This document shows positions 31,215 to 41,105 of a stretch of 59,111 nt of DNA, piece after piece. Under the pieces are notes generated by a model. That model saw only the letters and a program-made list of their open reading frames with translations, had not been told where the DNA came from and did not search any database. The translations under genes were made by a program, and so were the position numbers. Each line of letters begins with the position of its first letter. The first letter of the stretch is position 1. Source of the DNA: Perkinsus marinus ATCC 50983 (taxonomy: Eukaryota > Perkinsozoa > Perkinsida > Perkinsidae); NCBI RefSeq assembly GCF_000006405.1, contig NW_003204833.1:67221-126331 (forward strand). The letters run 5' to 3'.

Positions 31215-32219
31215 ATGCGGTTCACATCACAGTTCTATTCACCCTCGAGAATGTCTCGTCTTCTCCTTACCATCACGCTCGTTCTACATACTGTTGTTTT
31301 GACCAGTGCCACCTGTGATACTCTTGACGACTGCACCGTGTACTTGATGGACTCCTCCCCGAATAGATGTGCTGTCGAGTCCATAAGGTTCTGGTCTGAT
31401 GGTACAAAACCTGATGCCGAAGATGTCTACCGCCTTGGCACAGCTACTCTTACCGGTAATTTCGGGAGTGAAACGGTACCTTACAAGTTCGCTAAGGGAG
31501 ACAGTGGAATACTGGGAGTCTCCCTCACCTATCTTGATTCGAGCAAGAACGCCTTCAAGAGGATCAGAAAAATGCCAGGTTGCTTCCCCTTGATGACGAA
31601 CGGGGTATTAGTGAAGGAGGGGTTACCTTTCGTTGACTATCACCCCTACGTGATGGACAAGAAAGGTAGAGCTAGTCTCAAGGTTCTCGTAACGAACTCA
31701 GATCGTACGGCCTACGAGACGTCCCTGGTGTACAACTCCACGAAGTACGACTCCACGAAGTACGGCTCCACGAAGTACGGCTCCACGAAGTACGACTCCA
31801 CACGCAAGCTAATGAAGTTTGAAGACCGAATTCCAGACGTTCCCGCGAAAGCACGCTGCGCCGGCTTCAATGGAAAGGGTATGGTTGATTGCATTTTTGG
31901 CGGGGAGAACTTTAATTTATGGCAAATCGAGATGAACTTTGACGGTGAAGCAACTTTGTACACCAGATTTGGACCGATGTACCTTACATACAGTCTCTTC
32001 GGCCCGCGACCTCAGGGTGGCACGTTTATTACATTCAAAGGATGGAACCAAGAGGAGACCGAACATATAAGGGAAAAAATCGGTGGTCATATCTTCTTCG
32101 TTGCAAAACATTATGTGATTAAAGACGATTTTGATGATAAACCGATTTTGTTCATTTACGCGGATGTACCACATGTCACAAAGAATTTTGTGATGTACAA
32201 ATATATACCACGCAGATAG
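31215..32219 (+). CDS. Secreted lineage-specific protein with YxSTK repeats
   Basis: Intronless ORF of 334 aa. Two in-frame starts: ATG 31215 and ATG 31251. The second places a clean signal peptide (MSRLLLTITLVLHTVVLTSA) at the very N-terminus and is preferred. The mature part starts CDTLDDCTVYLMDSSPNRC and has a few Cys residues, suggesting an extracellular fold with disulfides. A run of 15-base repeats at about 31727-31803 encodes a Tyr-(Asp/Gly)-Ser-Thr-Lys ladder that would vary in copy number easily. The C-terminal third (YTRFGPMYLTYSLFGPRPQG) is rich in aromatic residues. I do not recognise the family. A surface or secreted role is inference. Confidence 0.7.
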   Translation: MRFTSQFYSPSRMSRLLLTITLVLHTVVLTSATCDTLDDCTVYLMDSSPNRCAVESIRFWSDGTKPDAEDVYRLGTATLTGNFGSETVPYKFAKGDSGILGVSLTYLDSSKNAFKRIRKMPGCFPLMTNGVLVKEGLPFVDYHPYVMDKKGRASLKVLVTNSDRTAYETSLVYNSTKYDSTKYGSTKYGSTKYDSTRKLMKFEDRIPDVPAKARCAGFNGKGMVDCIFGGENFNLWQIEMNFDGEATLYTRFGPMYLTYSLFGPRPQGGTFITFKGWNQEETEHIREKIGGHIFFVAKHYVIKDDFDDKPILFIYADVPHVTKNFVMYKYIPRR

Positions 32220-34324
32220 ATGCATCATGCTCGCAAAGGGAAGGTAGGCTAAATGAAGACGATCCTTAAACAAAAGCGAGGAAGTTTTTGACCTTGAAAC
32301 TTGTATACGTAGGTACGATCATCACTCATGAAGGAGCCTTTCAATTTTATCATCCACTTCATTTTCATATGTCTATCTAAACGAGCAAAGCCCACGAGGC
32401 CAGAGAGACGTTGGCGGAGCTCATTTATGTTTTTGTAGCAGAAATCAATTTACGGCTGAATTGAATTCGCATTTTCAGGTGGATTTCATCCAGTCGAGAG
32501 AAGCGTGTTGTTCATTTATATATCACTGTGTGTTCGAAGCAAGTGCGAATGTTAGATGTCATTTGAGGCTGTTGATACCACAGTGTTGTTTTTGAGTATA
32601 GTTCGCATACATCCTCCTCCCTTCTTATGTACTGCACCTTTTGCCGTGCAATTTTCACAAATGAGCAAGCAAGAATGACAGTGTTACAAGCGAGTTTCAC
32701 TTTGAAAATTCAAGTATGTCACAATTCGATTCTGTTACAATCAAGTTTGACCCTGACCCTGACCAGAAGGTGTAGATTCCTTCCTTGGTAGCCTACCAAA
32801 GCTATCAGTTGTAGCTCCGCTGATATAGTAGAATCGTACTTGACTCTTACAACTACATATTGTTGGAATTTGTGCTCTCCCGACTGCAGAACTCGATGCC
32901 ATGATGGTCTCAATGAAGTAGAAAAACTCTGACTCTCACCATTTATCCTACTTGCAGCTATTTGCCGCTACGAAATCAACTAGCTGTCATGATGTACGCA
33001 TAAACAAGTGAAAGAAAAAGCAACGCGTCACGGATTATGTGCGCGCGTGCGGACTATGGATCATCCTCAATCTCTCACACATATCATTTCCGATTTTCCT
33101 GATAGCCACATGAGCTCTACGAGGCATAGCCTTGGAATAAAACTAAAAGAACTAAATTTCGGCCCATTGCGTTATTGAGTAGTACAACATGTTCACACCT
33201 GTCTTGAGAGAGCTCTCGTGTACGTCAATTCGGAAGAGAAGGAGGAGTTCCTATTATGCTGCTTCTAGAGTCCTGTTAGCTATTCCAAGTAATTCTTCTA
33301 CTCACACGATAAGAACGCTAGAATAACGGTCTGCGCCTCCTTCCATGACTACTGTGTAACTCAGGATATTCATGATGAGAAAAAATATCACGAAAGTCAT
33401 GCTAGGGTGGTCTCACCCCCCCAACCACTTCCCATAGATATGCACATCATACGAGCCATTTCGGTTCCGTAGCTGCTAGTAACTCAGCAACCCGCGAAGG
33501 CGTCTCTCAAATCCTCAACCCTACAGTGCATACTATTCTGCCTCACTTTACGGGTATCTCACTGCCCCTCATATACTATCGCGCCTGTCACCGACGGAAC
33601 CATTTCAAGTTAACCGTCAAAAATCACTCGAGCTCTCCTAGTGAGTCGGAGCCGCTCTTACAAATGCCATATCGACTATATAAGCCCGCTGCCACTACTT
33701 GCACATCACTACGTACCTAAACTGGCTCAGACTGAACAGTTACAAGCTTCTCAAGGAGCCTGGTCCGAATACAAGGTTGTCTCGTGACGGCGATGAGAGA
33801 AAAGACGCGCCATCGAGCATTCACATACCCTGTGTTTGGAGCGATGATCACATCTAGGCTGAAATCCGAAAAGCTTCTAAAGCCAGAGTGGCCAGCGAAG
33901 AGATCAAACTCCAACTTCCCAGACTGGAATTTCTAGTTTTGATAGTCCAATCGCTCTAGTCAGTACTACATTGTCTCTTATCAGCTCCTCATGAGCCTCT
34001 ACACTCGACCACATCTACAACCGATATACCCCTAGGGTGAGGCTGTTATTCGACTGAAACTGGCCATGTTGATAAGAACTGAGGGGACGCAGCGAGGCCG
34101 CCGACAACACAAGCACTTCCTATGGCGGATCAATGGTAAAGAGTTACTTCGAAAGTTACACCTGCCTGTTCTACAAGGAATAGGAAACTGAAGCCGTTAT
34201 AGCGTAATGCTTCGACGTGAAACCAACGAAGGTCATTGAGAGAAAAATGACCAAAAACCCGCCCAAGGCGGCAACGAACAATCTAATTCCTACCATGACA
34301 AAATGCAGAGCACCCCCAGTAGTG
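32220..34324. other. Long region with little coding signal
   Basis: No complete gene. Minus-strand coding-like pieces occur at about 34015-33920 (EAHEELIRDNVVLTRAIGLS) and 33914-33717 (EFDLFAGHSGFRSFSDFSLD, then a GTATGTG donor-like site). They overlap in different frames and could be exons of an unrecognised gene or a decayed one. A (CCCTGA)n-like patch lies at 32750. No RNA gene found. Confidence 0.35.
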
Positions 34325-35047
34325 TTACACCGGCAGACACGTGAGCTCTTCCTCTTCTACACGGTTCGGATACTTCTCCTTCACTCCTTGCCCTACTGCA
34401 TGGCTAGCCTCCCTCAGGAGGATAATACATAACAGAATAACCGGACATAGAGACACGTAGGTGAGGGCGGCGAGGTCGTATATGCCGTGACACATAGCTG
34501 CTACTGGCAATGACCACCTGCGGAAATCTGAGTCCGGGTCGATAGCAATACTAGTGCAGAATAAATGCACTAAAGGTGGGATAGTCAGCGCACCAAAGGC
34601 AACCCAGGAGGAGTTCGTGAGGAGAGTGTCGACTCGAGTGAGGTTTTCCCAAGCTGCGAAGGCGAGGGACGACCAGACGCCCAGTCTACGTACTGACGGC
34701 GGAGTACTCCTCGGTACACTGACCACTGCGAGGTACTTAACACACTCCTCTGCTGATCCCGCTCTGATGAAGGAGAATACAAGGAGGCCGAGCCGAGCTG
34801 TGTCGAAGAGTGCAGCAACTCTCTGGAGGAGGAAGGCCAGCCCGACGGTCATAGCAGCTACCCGCAGTTCCTGCACTGTGACGGGGGGTGATAAACAGAA
34901 GAGGAGTGCTAAGGGAAAGCCAGGGCGGATCACAGTAGAAGGTATAAGCTCCTGATGAGTACCCAGAAGACCTAGTAGAAGAGCCCAGAGGAGCGTCCGC
35001 ACTGCGAAGTTGTGTAGTAGAAATCGAGGCGAAGCATAGACTGACAT
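34325..35047 (-). CDS. PrsW-like intramembrane protease family protein
   Basis: Intronless ORF of 240 aa with about seven hydrophobic segments. It carries the spaced motifs that define the PrsW branch of the ABC1/CPBP-type membrane proteins. SAEECVK has E100-E101-x-x-K104, AFAAWEN has E134-N135, H161 lies in PPLVHLFCTS, and AAMCHGIYD has H187-x-x-x-D191. In bacteria PrsW cleaves an anti-sigma factor; the eukaryotic relatives are uncharacterised. The motif residues fall in or beside predicted membrane helices as in the family. The C-terminus is cytosolic-looking and charged (VKEKYPNRVEEEE). The protein is close to the family length. Proteolytic activity is inferred, not shown. Confidence 0.7.
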   Translation of the reverse strand: MSVYASPRFLLHNFAVRTLLWALLLGLLGTHQELIPSTVIRPGFPLALLFCLSPPVTVQELRVAAMTVGLAFLLQRVAALFDTARLGLLVFSFIRAGSAEECVKYLAVVSVPRSTPPSVRRLGVWSSLAFAAWENLTRVDTLLTNSSWVAFGALTIPPLVHLFCTSIAIDPDSDFRRWSLPVAAMCHGIYDLAALTYVSLCPVILLCIILLREASHAVGQGVKEKYPNRVEEEELTCLPV

Positions 35048-35554
35048 TACAAGAGGCTAACTGGTGGGGTCAATCTCGAGGAGCGATCGTGCCAAACACA
35101 ACAGGGAGAGAATTAATGGAGTAAAGGGAGAACTGCGTTCCCCCCAGCATTGTTGTAATGTATCGGGCAATTATGATGTTAGCAGGATGGTCATCTGCTT
35201 CTTAGAAATGTTACACACTACATCATCGCCTTTAGAAGTAGTAGTAGATAGTAGCCTCATGATCATAATCATCTTCATCAACTTCACTTTAGGATTTATC
35301 CATATAGTAGTAGTACTCGACTTGAATAGTGACAGGGGTAGTAGGAGAAGGAAGATGGAGAGGAACAAGAGTAGCAATAACAAGTAGTACAGGAGGAATA
35401 AACTACTACGACCACCACAGTGGAGAACAGCGAACGACGGTACGTTGTAAGGGTGGTCTTATTCATGCCTCTAGTTACTGCTAATAGTACCGTGAAGGGT
35501 CGTGATTAATAGTCGAAGGCCCCCTTCCCAATAGAAAGATCATACAATAGGAGC
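35048..35554. other. Intergenic, no supported gene
   Basis: Contains AGTAGTAGT-type trinucleotide runs (35235-35260 and 35300-35345) and short open frames on both strands without domains. Nothing further. Confidence 0.4.
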
Positions 35555-35636
35555 TCATGTAGAGAGGTCAGCAGAGGAGGAACTGCTAGCCTCAGTACTC
35601 CTTTCCCAGTCGCTACTACTACCACCTCTGGTGCTC

Positions 35637-35668
<32 letters not shown>

Positions 35669-36214
35669 CGACCCTGTGCCTCCACGTCTCCTGCCCGCCT
35701 TTTGAGGCATCGGAGGTTCCTCCATAGTGTCGAGCTCAAGGCAGGCCAGCACTCCGAAGGGTATTATTGATATCTCATCCCTTCCAGCTGGGCTGTTACT
35801 CCCAGGCCCCCCGCCCCCAGGGATTCTACTCCGGTGGTTGTTGAGGTCCTCTGGGATCCTCCGCATCACTTTATAGCAGCCGCCTCGTCTTGGGAAAGGA
35901 TCATACGGAGGGGCACACTCCCGGAAGTAACATCCCTCCGTCCCCCTACTTATTCCTTTCGTGGAGACGGGGCCTTCTGCCTGCCTCCAAAGGGCTCGAT
36001 CGTGAGCATCCAAATTTAGTAGAATTTGGTTACGGAGCCTCTCGGTCATCTTCACTCGATGGGAGAAGTCGCGACTGCTTGCCAGCATGGAAACGCTCGG
36101 CTGTTGTTGTTGTTGATGATGGTCGCAAAGGGGAGTCGCTGGTATGCAACCTCTAGAGGAGGAAGAGGCCAGGCAGTAGGGGGGAGGGGGAGGCGGTATG
36201 GGCACTCGATGCAT
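35555..36214 (-). CDS. Hypothetical low-complexity protein (poly-Gln, poly-Ser)
   Basis: Open frame of 219 aa on the minus strand. The N-terminus is Pro-rich with a short poly-Gln run. A more ordinary middle follows (MTERLRNQILLNLDAHDRAL, CYFRECAPPYDPFPRRGGCY, IIPFGVLACLELDTMEEPPM), then a poly-Ser tail encoded by a pure trinucleotide array at 35638-35668 and a second Ser cluster. The real start may be an internal Met near 36090. The middle segment with its Cys pairs looks like genuine coding sequence. No family recognised. Confidence 0.5.
35638..35668. repeat. (GAT)n trinucleotide microsatellite
   Basis: Ten consecutive GAT units on the plus strand, read as poly-Ser (TCA) on the minus strand in the overlapping ORF. 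Confidence 0.9.
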
Positions 36215-37181
36215 GATAATGGTACGAATAAGGAAAACAAGTAGAAGCCAACTGAGAAGGAGAAGAGCACTACATCACATTCAAAAGGAGTCGGCGAGGG
36301 CATCATGTTGTCACAGAAGTTGAAGGAGAACTTTTGCGTCACGCGCCACGAAATTATCGTGACGCTCCGAGACACGAAGAACAGCATCATCGTCCCTCTA
36401 CACTACTACTGCAGTCATGAAAGGTTAAAGAAATAAGCACCAGCGTTGTAGCTAGTTGCATTCAACCCATGCATCTCCCGTTGCGGTCAGAAAATGGGTA
36501 TTGCTGTTTCCTGGGTTCCTCCGAAATTTGTGTGAAACTCTCGAAAATTGCATTTACTACTGTGACAGTGTATCGACGTGAAATTTGATACCATAAATTT
36601 GCAAAATGTGACGAAAATACTCTCCTGGAGTTATTAATATTGGCCGCGCACACTCCCCCCCTCACAGAACTCTCGCCTCCGAGAGAAGCTCTGGTGAGCT
36701 GGGCAGTTCTATCTAACTAGTACTCCTACAGAAAGTGATTTGGGACTCTTGCGTTACTACTTGCGAGTAATGGTAGCAAGATATTCTCACTCCAGTGACT
36801 TTGGCTAGCCTCCTCGGCCCATGCAGGGAGTCCTCGATGAACTTGAAATGCTCCCGGAAGGAACGAATTCTGGACTTTCAAAATGGCTAGGAACATATTT
36901 TCGGCCAGTTGTCGAGATTTTCCCCATTATAATCGCTCATTCGGAACATTTTTCCTAGTCTCGGCAGGATTGCGGGACGTTCATTGGGAACGTTATTTCT
37001 GAGAGCCGGATGATTCCCTGAGTCCATGTTGGACATTTCATGATTACCCATGACCGTCATGAGGCTCTCGAAGGCCACAGGCGTTTTCGTTTTGTCTTTT
37101 GATGTAAGAGAGCTGCAAACTCAGCAGATGATGCACGACGTATCTTGAGGTCGACTCTGCTAAGATACGTTTTAGGTCCGG
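36215..37181. other. Intergenic; holds one dispersed 20-mer
   Basis: No supported gene. Short open frames (for example 36462-36665, 36887-37078) have no splice partner or motif. Contains the fourth copy of the dispersed 20-mer at 36335-36355. Confidence 0.4.
36335..36355 (-). repeat. Dispersed 20-mer, copy 4
   Basis: Reverse complement reads TAATTTCGTGGCGCGTGACG, identical to the copy at 8339 except for one base (C for T). Confidence 0.5.
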
Positions 37182-38823
37182 ATGCGGCGCTTTCAGGTTT
37201 CGAGGCTCCTCCCGAACGAGCAATACATTCGAGCTCATCCGGCGTTGCCGCATTTGATAGGCATATTAATTAAGCACGTCTTAGAGCGTCGTCCCCAGGA
37301 CCCGCGGTACAGGAATTTTTCAACTCGATTTCAGGCTCGGTCGTTCTTCCTTAGAGAAGACCTGTATGGTGTAGTGAAAGCTGGCAGAGTGGTTACCTTT
37401 TTCAAAAAATTCGCGGCAAGTATTTTTTCGAAAGGTCTTTTTTCGAGATTGTGATTAGCTTCGTTACATGGCGGCTTGACGATTATCGTGTTGATAGTAG
37501 ACTTCAATTTTCGGGGGAGCTCCGACGGGTATTTTTCCCACTCTTATGTTTGCTGCCCGAAAAGTGTCTCGGAGTCATCGGCGGAAGAGGCCTACAGAGG
37601 ACGAGGTTGATGTGGAGGATTCTTCCACTGGGGAAAGCCTCTCCTTAGACGACCTCAAGTGAGCCTGCTGGAGTTACTATAAAAAGGATTTTCCATCAGG
37701 GAAATGCAGCGAGAGAGGTCCCGCACGAAAGGAGTTGCCGCGGATCGTCACGCTGAGGCAGAAGTGGAAGAGGTAGAATCGCAACCAGAAGAGAAGGACG
37801 AGGAGGAATGGGGGCTACTGAAACGTGACTTACTAGAGGAGAATGAGGATCGCTAGTGTATTGCTGCTTATTAGGAACGTTCCAGGACACTGGAGCTAGG
37901 CTTGGGACGGAGCAGGAGGTGGACAAGCATATGCAGCAGTGGGTGAACCAGAAGCTCGTCGCGATGGGGCACCATGTTGTGGTGGAGGGGGGAGACGGGG
38001 AGGCCAAGGGACCCCATGAGGGTAGTGGGGTGACACTTGCTCGATTATTCATCTCATCGTCATCGTGTTAGATGCGGCCGGGCCGGTGTCGCGAGTGGCG
38101 AAGGTATTTGGCACCATACCCGATCGGTTACAGCACGAATCGACTACTGAGAAGCGACTGATGGAGGAGGCCGACTCGAACTGGTCTTTGGGGTTGGTGG
38201 AAGTGGAGACTGACCGTTTGTAATGGGAGGGAAATGTTACTGTATAGCAGAGCACAATATAATCGTCGGTAGAAGAAGTGCGTTAAAACGTCCGAAAGGC
38301 AAACTTCTATGCATTCGCATTCTTACTACATCACATTCCGATAGAAGGGGTTTTTTGTAGGGAGGAGCTGCGGGCCATCGAGCGGGCAGAAGATGCTAAG
38401 ATGCGTTTTCTTGAGGAAGCGTCAAGAAAGGGCAGTGCAGTGGGGGGACAGGTTCGTCTGAAGTGAAGAAGGAGTGGTACTCAATGTTGTATGTGTTAGA
38501 GCGTTGGAGTAGCTGTCAGAGGCAAGGACCGAGCGAAGGCAGCTGCTGATGTTGCGATGTCGGAAATAATAAAGCGACAGCGAACCCAGTGACTCGTGTG
38601 AAGGTGTTGCGTTGATCAAGTACTACTAGGGGAAGGGTGGTATGGTTTGGAGGGCTCCACGAGTAGCAATGCTATTCGCATAGTACCGGATGCTACTACA
38701 TAGTCCTTTATTTCAGAAGGTATTATTCCGGCTCGATTGAGGATGATAGCTGAGAATGAGAAAAGTGGGGGAGAGGTTGACATCAAGGTTGTCTACTGTA
38801 GTGATGTGGTTTCCTGTTCATAA
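37182..38823 (+). CDS. Protein with RIIa/DPY30-like N-terminal domain
   Basis: Multi-exon gene. ATG 37182 opens a segment EQYIRAHPALPHLIGILIKH followed by VLERRPQDP. This fits the RIIa/DPY30 dimerisation helix pair ('hPxLxxLixxLxxxVLxxRPxDP'), used for docking to anchoring proteins in cilia or chromatin complexes. Later exons are charged and probably coiled or disordered. They read RKRPTEDEVDVEDSSTGESL (about 37580-37650), KDEEEWGLLKRDLLEENEDR (37800-37855), EQEVDKHMQQWVNQKLVAMG, AIERAEDAKMRFLEEASRKG and IPARLRMIAENEKSGGEVDI. They may end at TAA 38821-38823. The exon chain after the first domain is a hypothesis built on donor/acceptor sites and acidic composition. It could be more than one gene. 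Confidence 0.45.
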
Positions 38824-38987
38824 AGAAGGAGAGCATTGAAGGTGGCAGATCCCATGTACTACTACAACGATGTTTCTCTAGTTTTTGTTGTGTTTACCTC
38901 GAGTAGAGTGCCGGGATGGAATGTAACGGGATTCACTTGTGCAATTGATGTCGTATGGGTGTTCCTTCCAAAAACAGTTAATGTGTT

Positions 38988-40237
38988 ATGGCAATCCAGA
39001 CGCTTGGTCCCTACAATGCTGAGGATATAGCTCACTCGCCGGCCCTTATCTTCACTATTATATTCTTCACCCTCGCATTCGTGGGCTTCTCTCTTATGGC
39101 ACTGCTTGCCCCAGCTGGCAGTCAATGGCGTAGCATTATCCTACCACAGTTGGCTTCGGGTGTGCTATATGTTCTTATGTGGTTTATATTCAACGGCTCC
39201 AACGTGTTTTCGGTGCTTCTACTCACTATACCGGCGGCTGGGCCTATCATAGCAGCGATCTACCTATCTGTCCTAGAGTGTGTCCATGCGAGGAAGAGAG
39301 CGAGAGAGCGGGCCTTGACACGATCGCGGATAGGATCAGAAGTGGTGAGTTGGGCTAGTGGGTAGTATGTATCGCTATCATGTGTGAGGTTGTTGGTTCG
39401 ATTTTCGATTGCGTCATTTTTAGGTTGATGAAGAGGAGGCTAATCCTGAAACAGATGAGGCCACTCACAAGCCCCCTAAACTGCGGGTATGTTCCCGAGG
39501 GTTCTGCATGTCTATAAGCTTCGTCGCATCCGGTCGTAGCCATAGTACTTGTACATAGGGAGTACTTGTGCGTACTCGTAGTACTTATGTGTACTGTGGA
39601 GTACCTGACACTTGTGAGTACTTGTACATAGGGTCATAGAATAGTCCTGAGGTCCCTTGTAGGGGTATTATAAACTTCGAATAGGATTCATCGTACAAGT
39701 CTGGAATTTCGCACCTTATGTTTGAGTATCTTGCTGGAGGGAATGGATGTTATTGTTGTTATCTTCTCAGCTGAGATCAATGTCCACCGTTGGCAATTTC
39801 GGAGAGTCCTCGGTGCCTTTGAGCAATTTACCGAGAGGCACGACTCAGCGATTCTACTCTGTGTATGCGGACTCGCCTGAGGGTGAAGTAAGAAGGGCGG
39901 CCCAGTCGAATCCGATGAGAGCCGCTACTTCTGTAGGGAAGTGGAGGTCCTGTATTAAATATATGCCCGGTTCAAGATTGCACTGTCACTGTCTTGGAAG
40001 CTGTTGATACGTCTGAGGATGATGATGAGGTTGATGCTGAGCCGGCTCATGGAAAAGTGAGCTATTCGCACATGTGGTTGGGTATTAGGAGACTCTCAGG
40101 CGGTTGTGACCCCGATCGACGACTCTCACAGTTTGAAGGTTGAAGTGTGTGAAACTGCGGATAAGTCCTTGGCCTTCACGGTGCAGTTACACAGGAGGAA
40201 CTGTCCACAGAAAAACGCCAAAATCGATATTATATAG
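38988..40237 (+). CDS. Multi-pass membrane protein with acidic cytosolic tail
   Basis: Multi-exon gene. The first exon from ATG 38988 encodes three hydrophobic helices (ALIFTIIFFTLAFVGFSLMA, ILPQLASGVLYVLMWFIF, VFSVLLLTIPAAGPIIAAIY) and then a basic stretch RKRARERALTRSR. Later exons, after GTGAG and TTTTAG sites near 39350 and 39423, are VDEEEANPETDEATHKPPKL, a block STVGNFGESSVPLSNLPRGT, and TVTVLEAVDTSEDDDEVDAE. The last exon is VVTPIDDSHSLKVEVCETAD...RRNCPQ with stop at 40235-40237. The tail exons keep coding character and end at proper donors. No family recognised. The exon order between 39500 and 40000 is the least certain part. Confidence 0.5.
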
Positions 40238-41105
40238 CTTATGCGATTTTGGTTTTTCATTTTGATACTGTATATTACAACACGTAGAAGGTCCATGGAT
40301 GAGCCCATCCGGGCACTGTCCCTCATGACAGCTTGTCGGTTTCACACCGTAATCGATGTTGTGATGGTAGCCTAAGACTTCCATCATCAACAACAGTATT
40401 ACTGCTTGGTCGCAACCATCGGCTTTTCCTACAGTTCCTTGTGGGTCTCCGTGCGTACCCTATTATTGCCGCCTGTATCCCCCGGTGTACAGTTGAGCTT
40501 TCGAGTATCCCCAGTTTTGTGTTGATAATAACTACTCGAGGAGATCTCTCTTACAGGTCTGCATCGACCAATACTCGTTGTGTCAGCAGTACTCTCCTGT
40601 GGGGCTTTTCTGGGTGTGAAAAGGATCACGAACTGTATCGTCCAGTGTGCATGCGTGCAAGATTCGTGTTTCAAAATTATTGTACACCTCGTGAATATGG
40701 ACTTTCGTTCATCACATGAAGTTGTGAATCCCTATGGACTCTTACTATCAGGAATGGGAAATTATATACTCCTTTGGAATGATATTCTCAGCCTTATCGG
40801 TGCTGTGTCGTCACTCCTGATGTTGTTATGTTTCCGTTTCACCTCCTGCTCCTCCTTTGCGTTGAGGTAACTTCTTACATACGGACGGGTCGCCCATGCT
40901 CTCGGCTGGGGGGGAGGGGGAAACGTCTTCGAGAGTAGGGCAGTGAAGTCATCTTATCTGACCGTCAGATCATCGCAGTCTTCGCCCCCTGGTGAGAGCG
41001 AATACAGGACACTAGTAGTGTCTCGTATTCGCTCACCATGGGGGTTCGTCTCAACTGAACTACTACATGAGTGTTGTATATTCGAGTAGTGCTTTATATT
41101 CGGCG
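40238..41105. other. Intergenic, no supported gene; contains a long hairpin
   Basis: Open frames on both strands (40333-40870) lack motifs and consistent splice sites. The strongest feature is the inverted repeat at 40985-41044, 60 bases upstream of the next gene's start. Confidence 0.4.
40985..41044. repeat. Near-perfect inverted repeat (hairpin), arms of about 28 bases
   Basis: Left arm CCCTGGTGAGAGCGAATAC then AGGACACTA; right arm TAGTGTCTCGTATTCGCTCACC then ATGGGG, its reverse complement apart from a two-base bulge, an AGG/GAG swap and one extra base near the outer end. The arms meet with almost no loop. Could form a cruciform or RNA hairpin, or be a fold-back mobile element. Confidence 0.75.
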
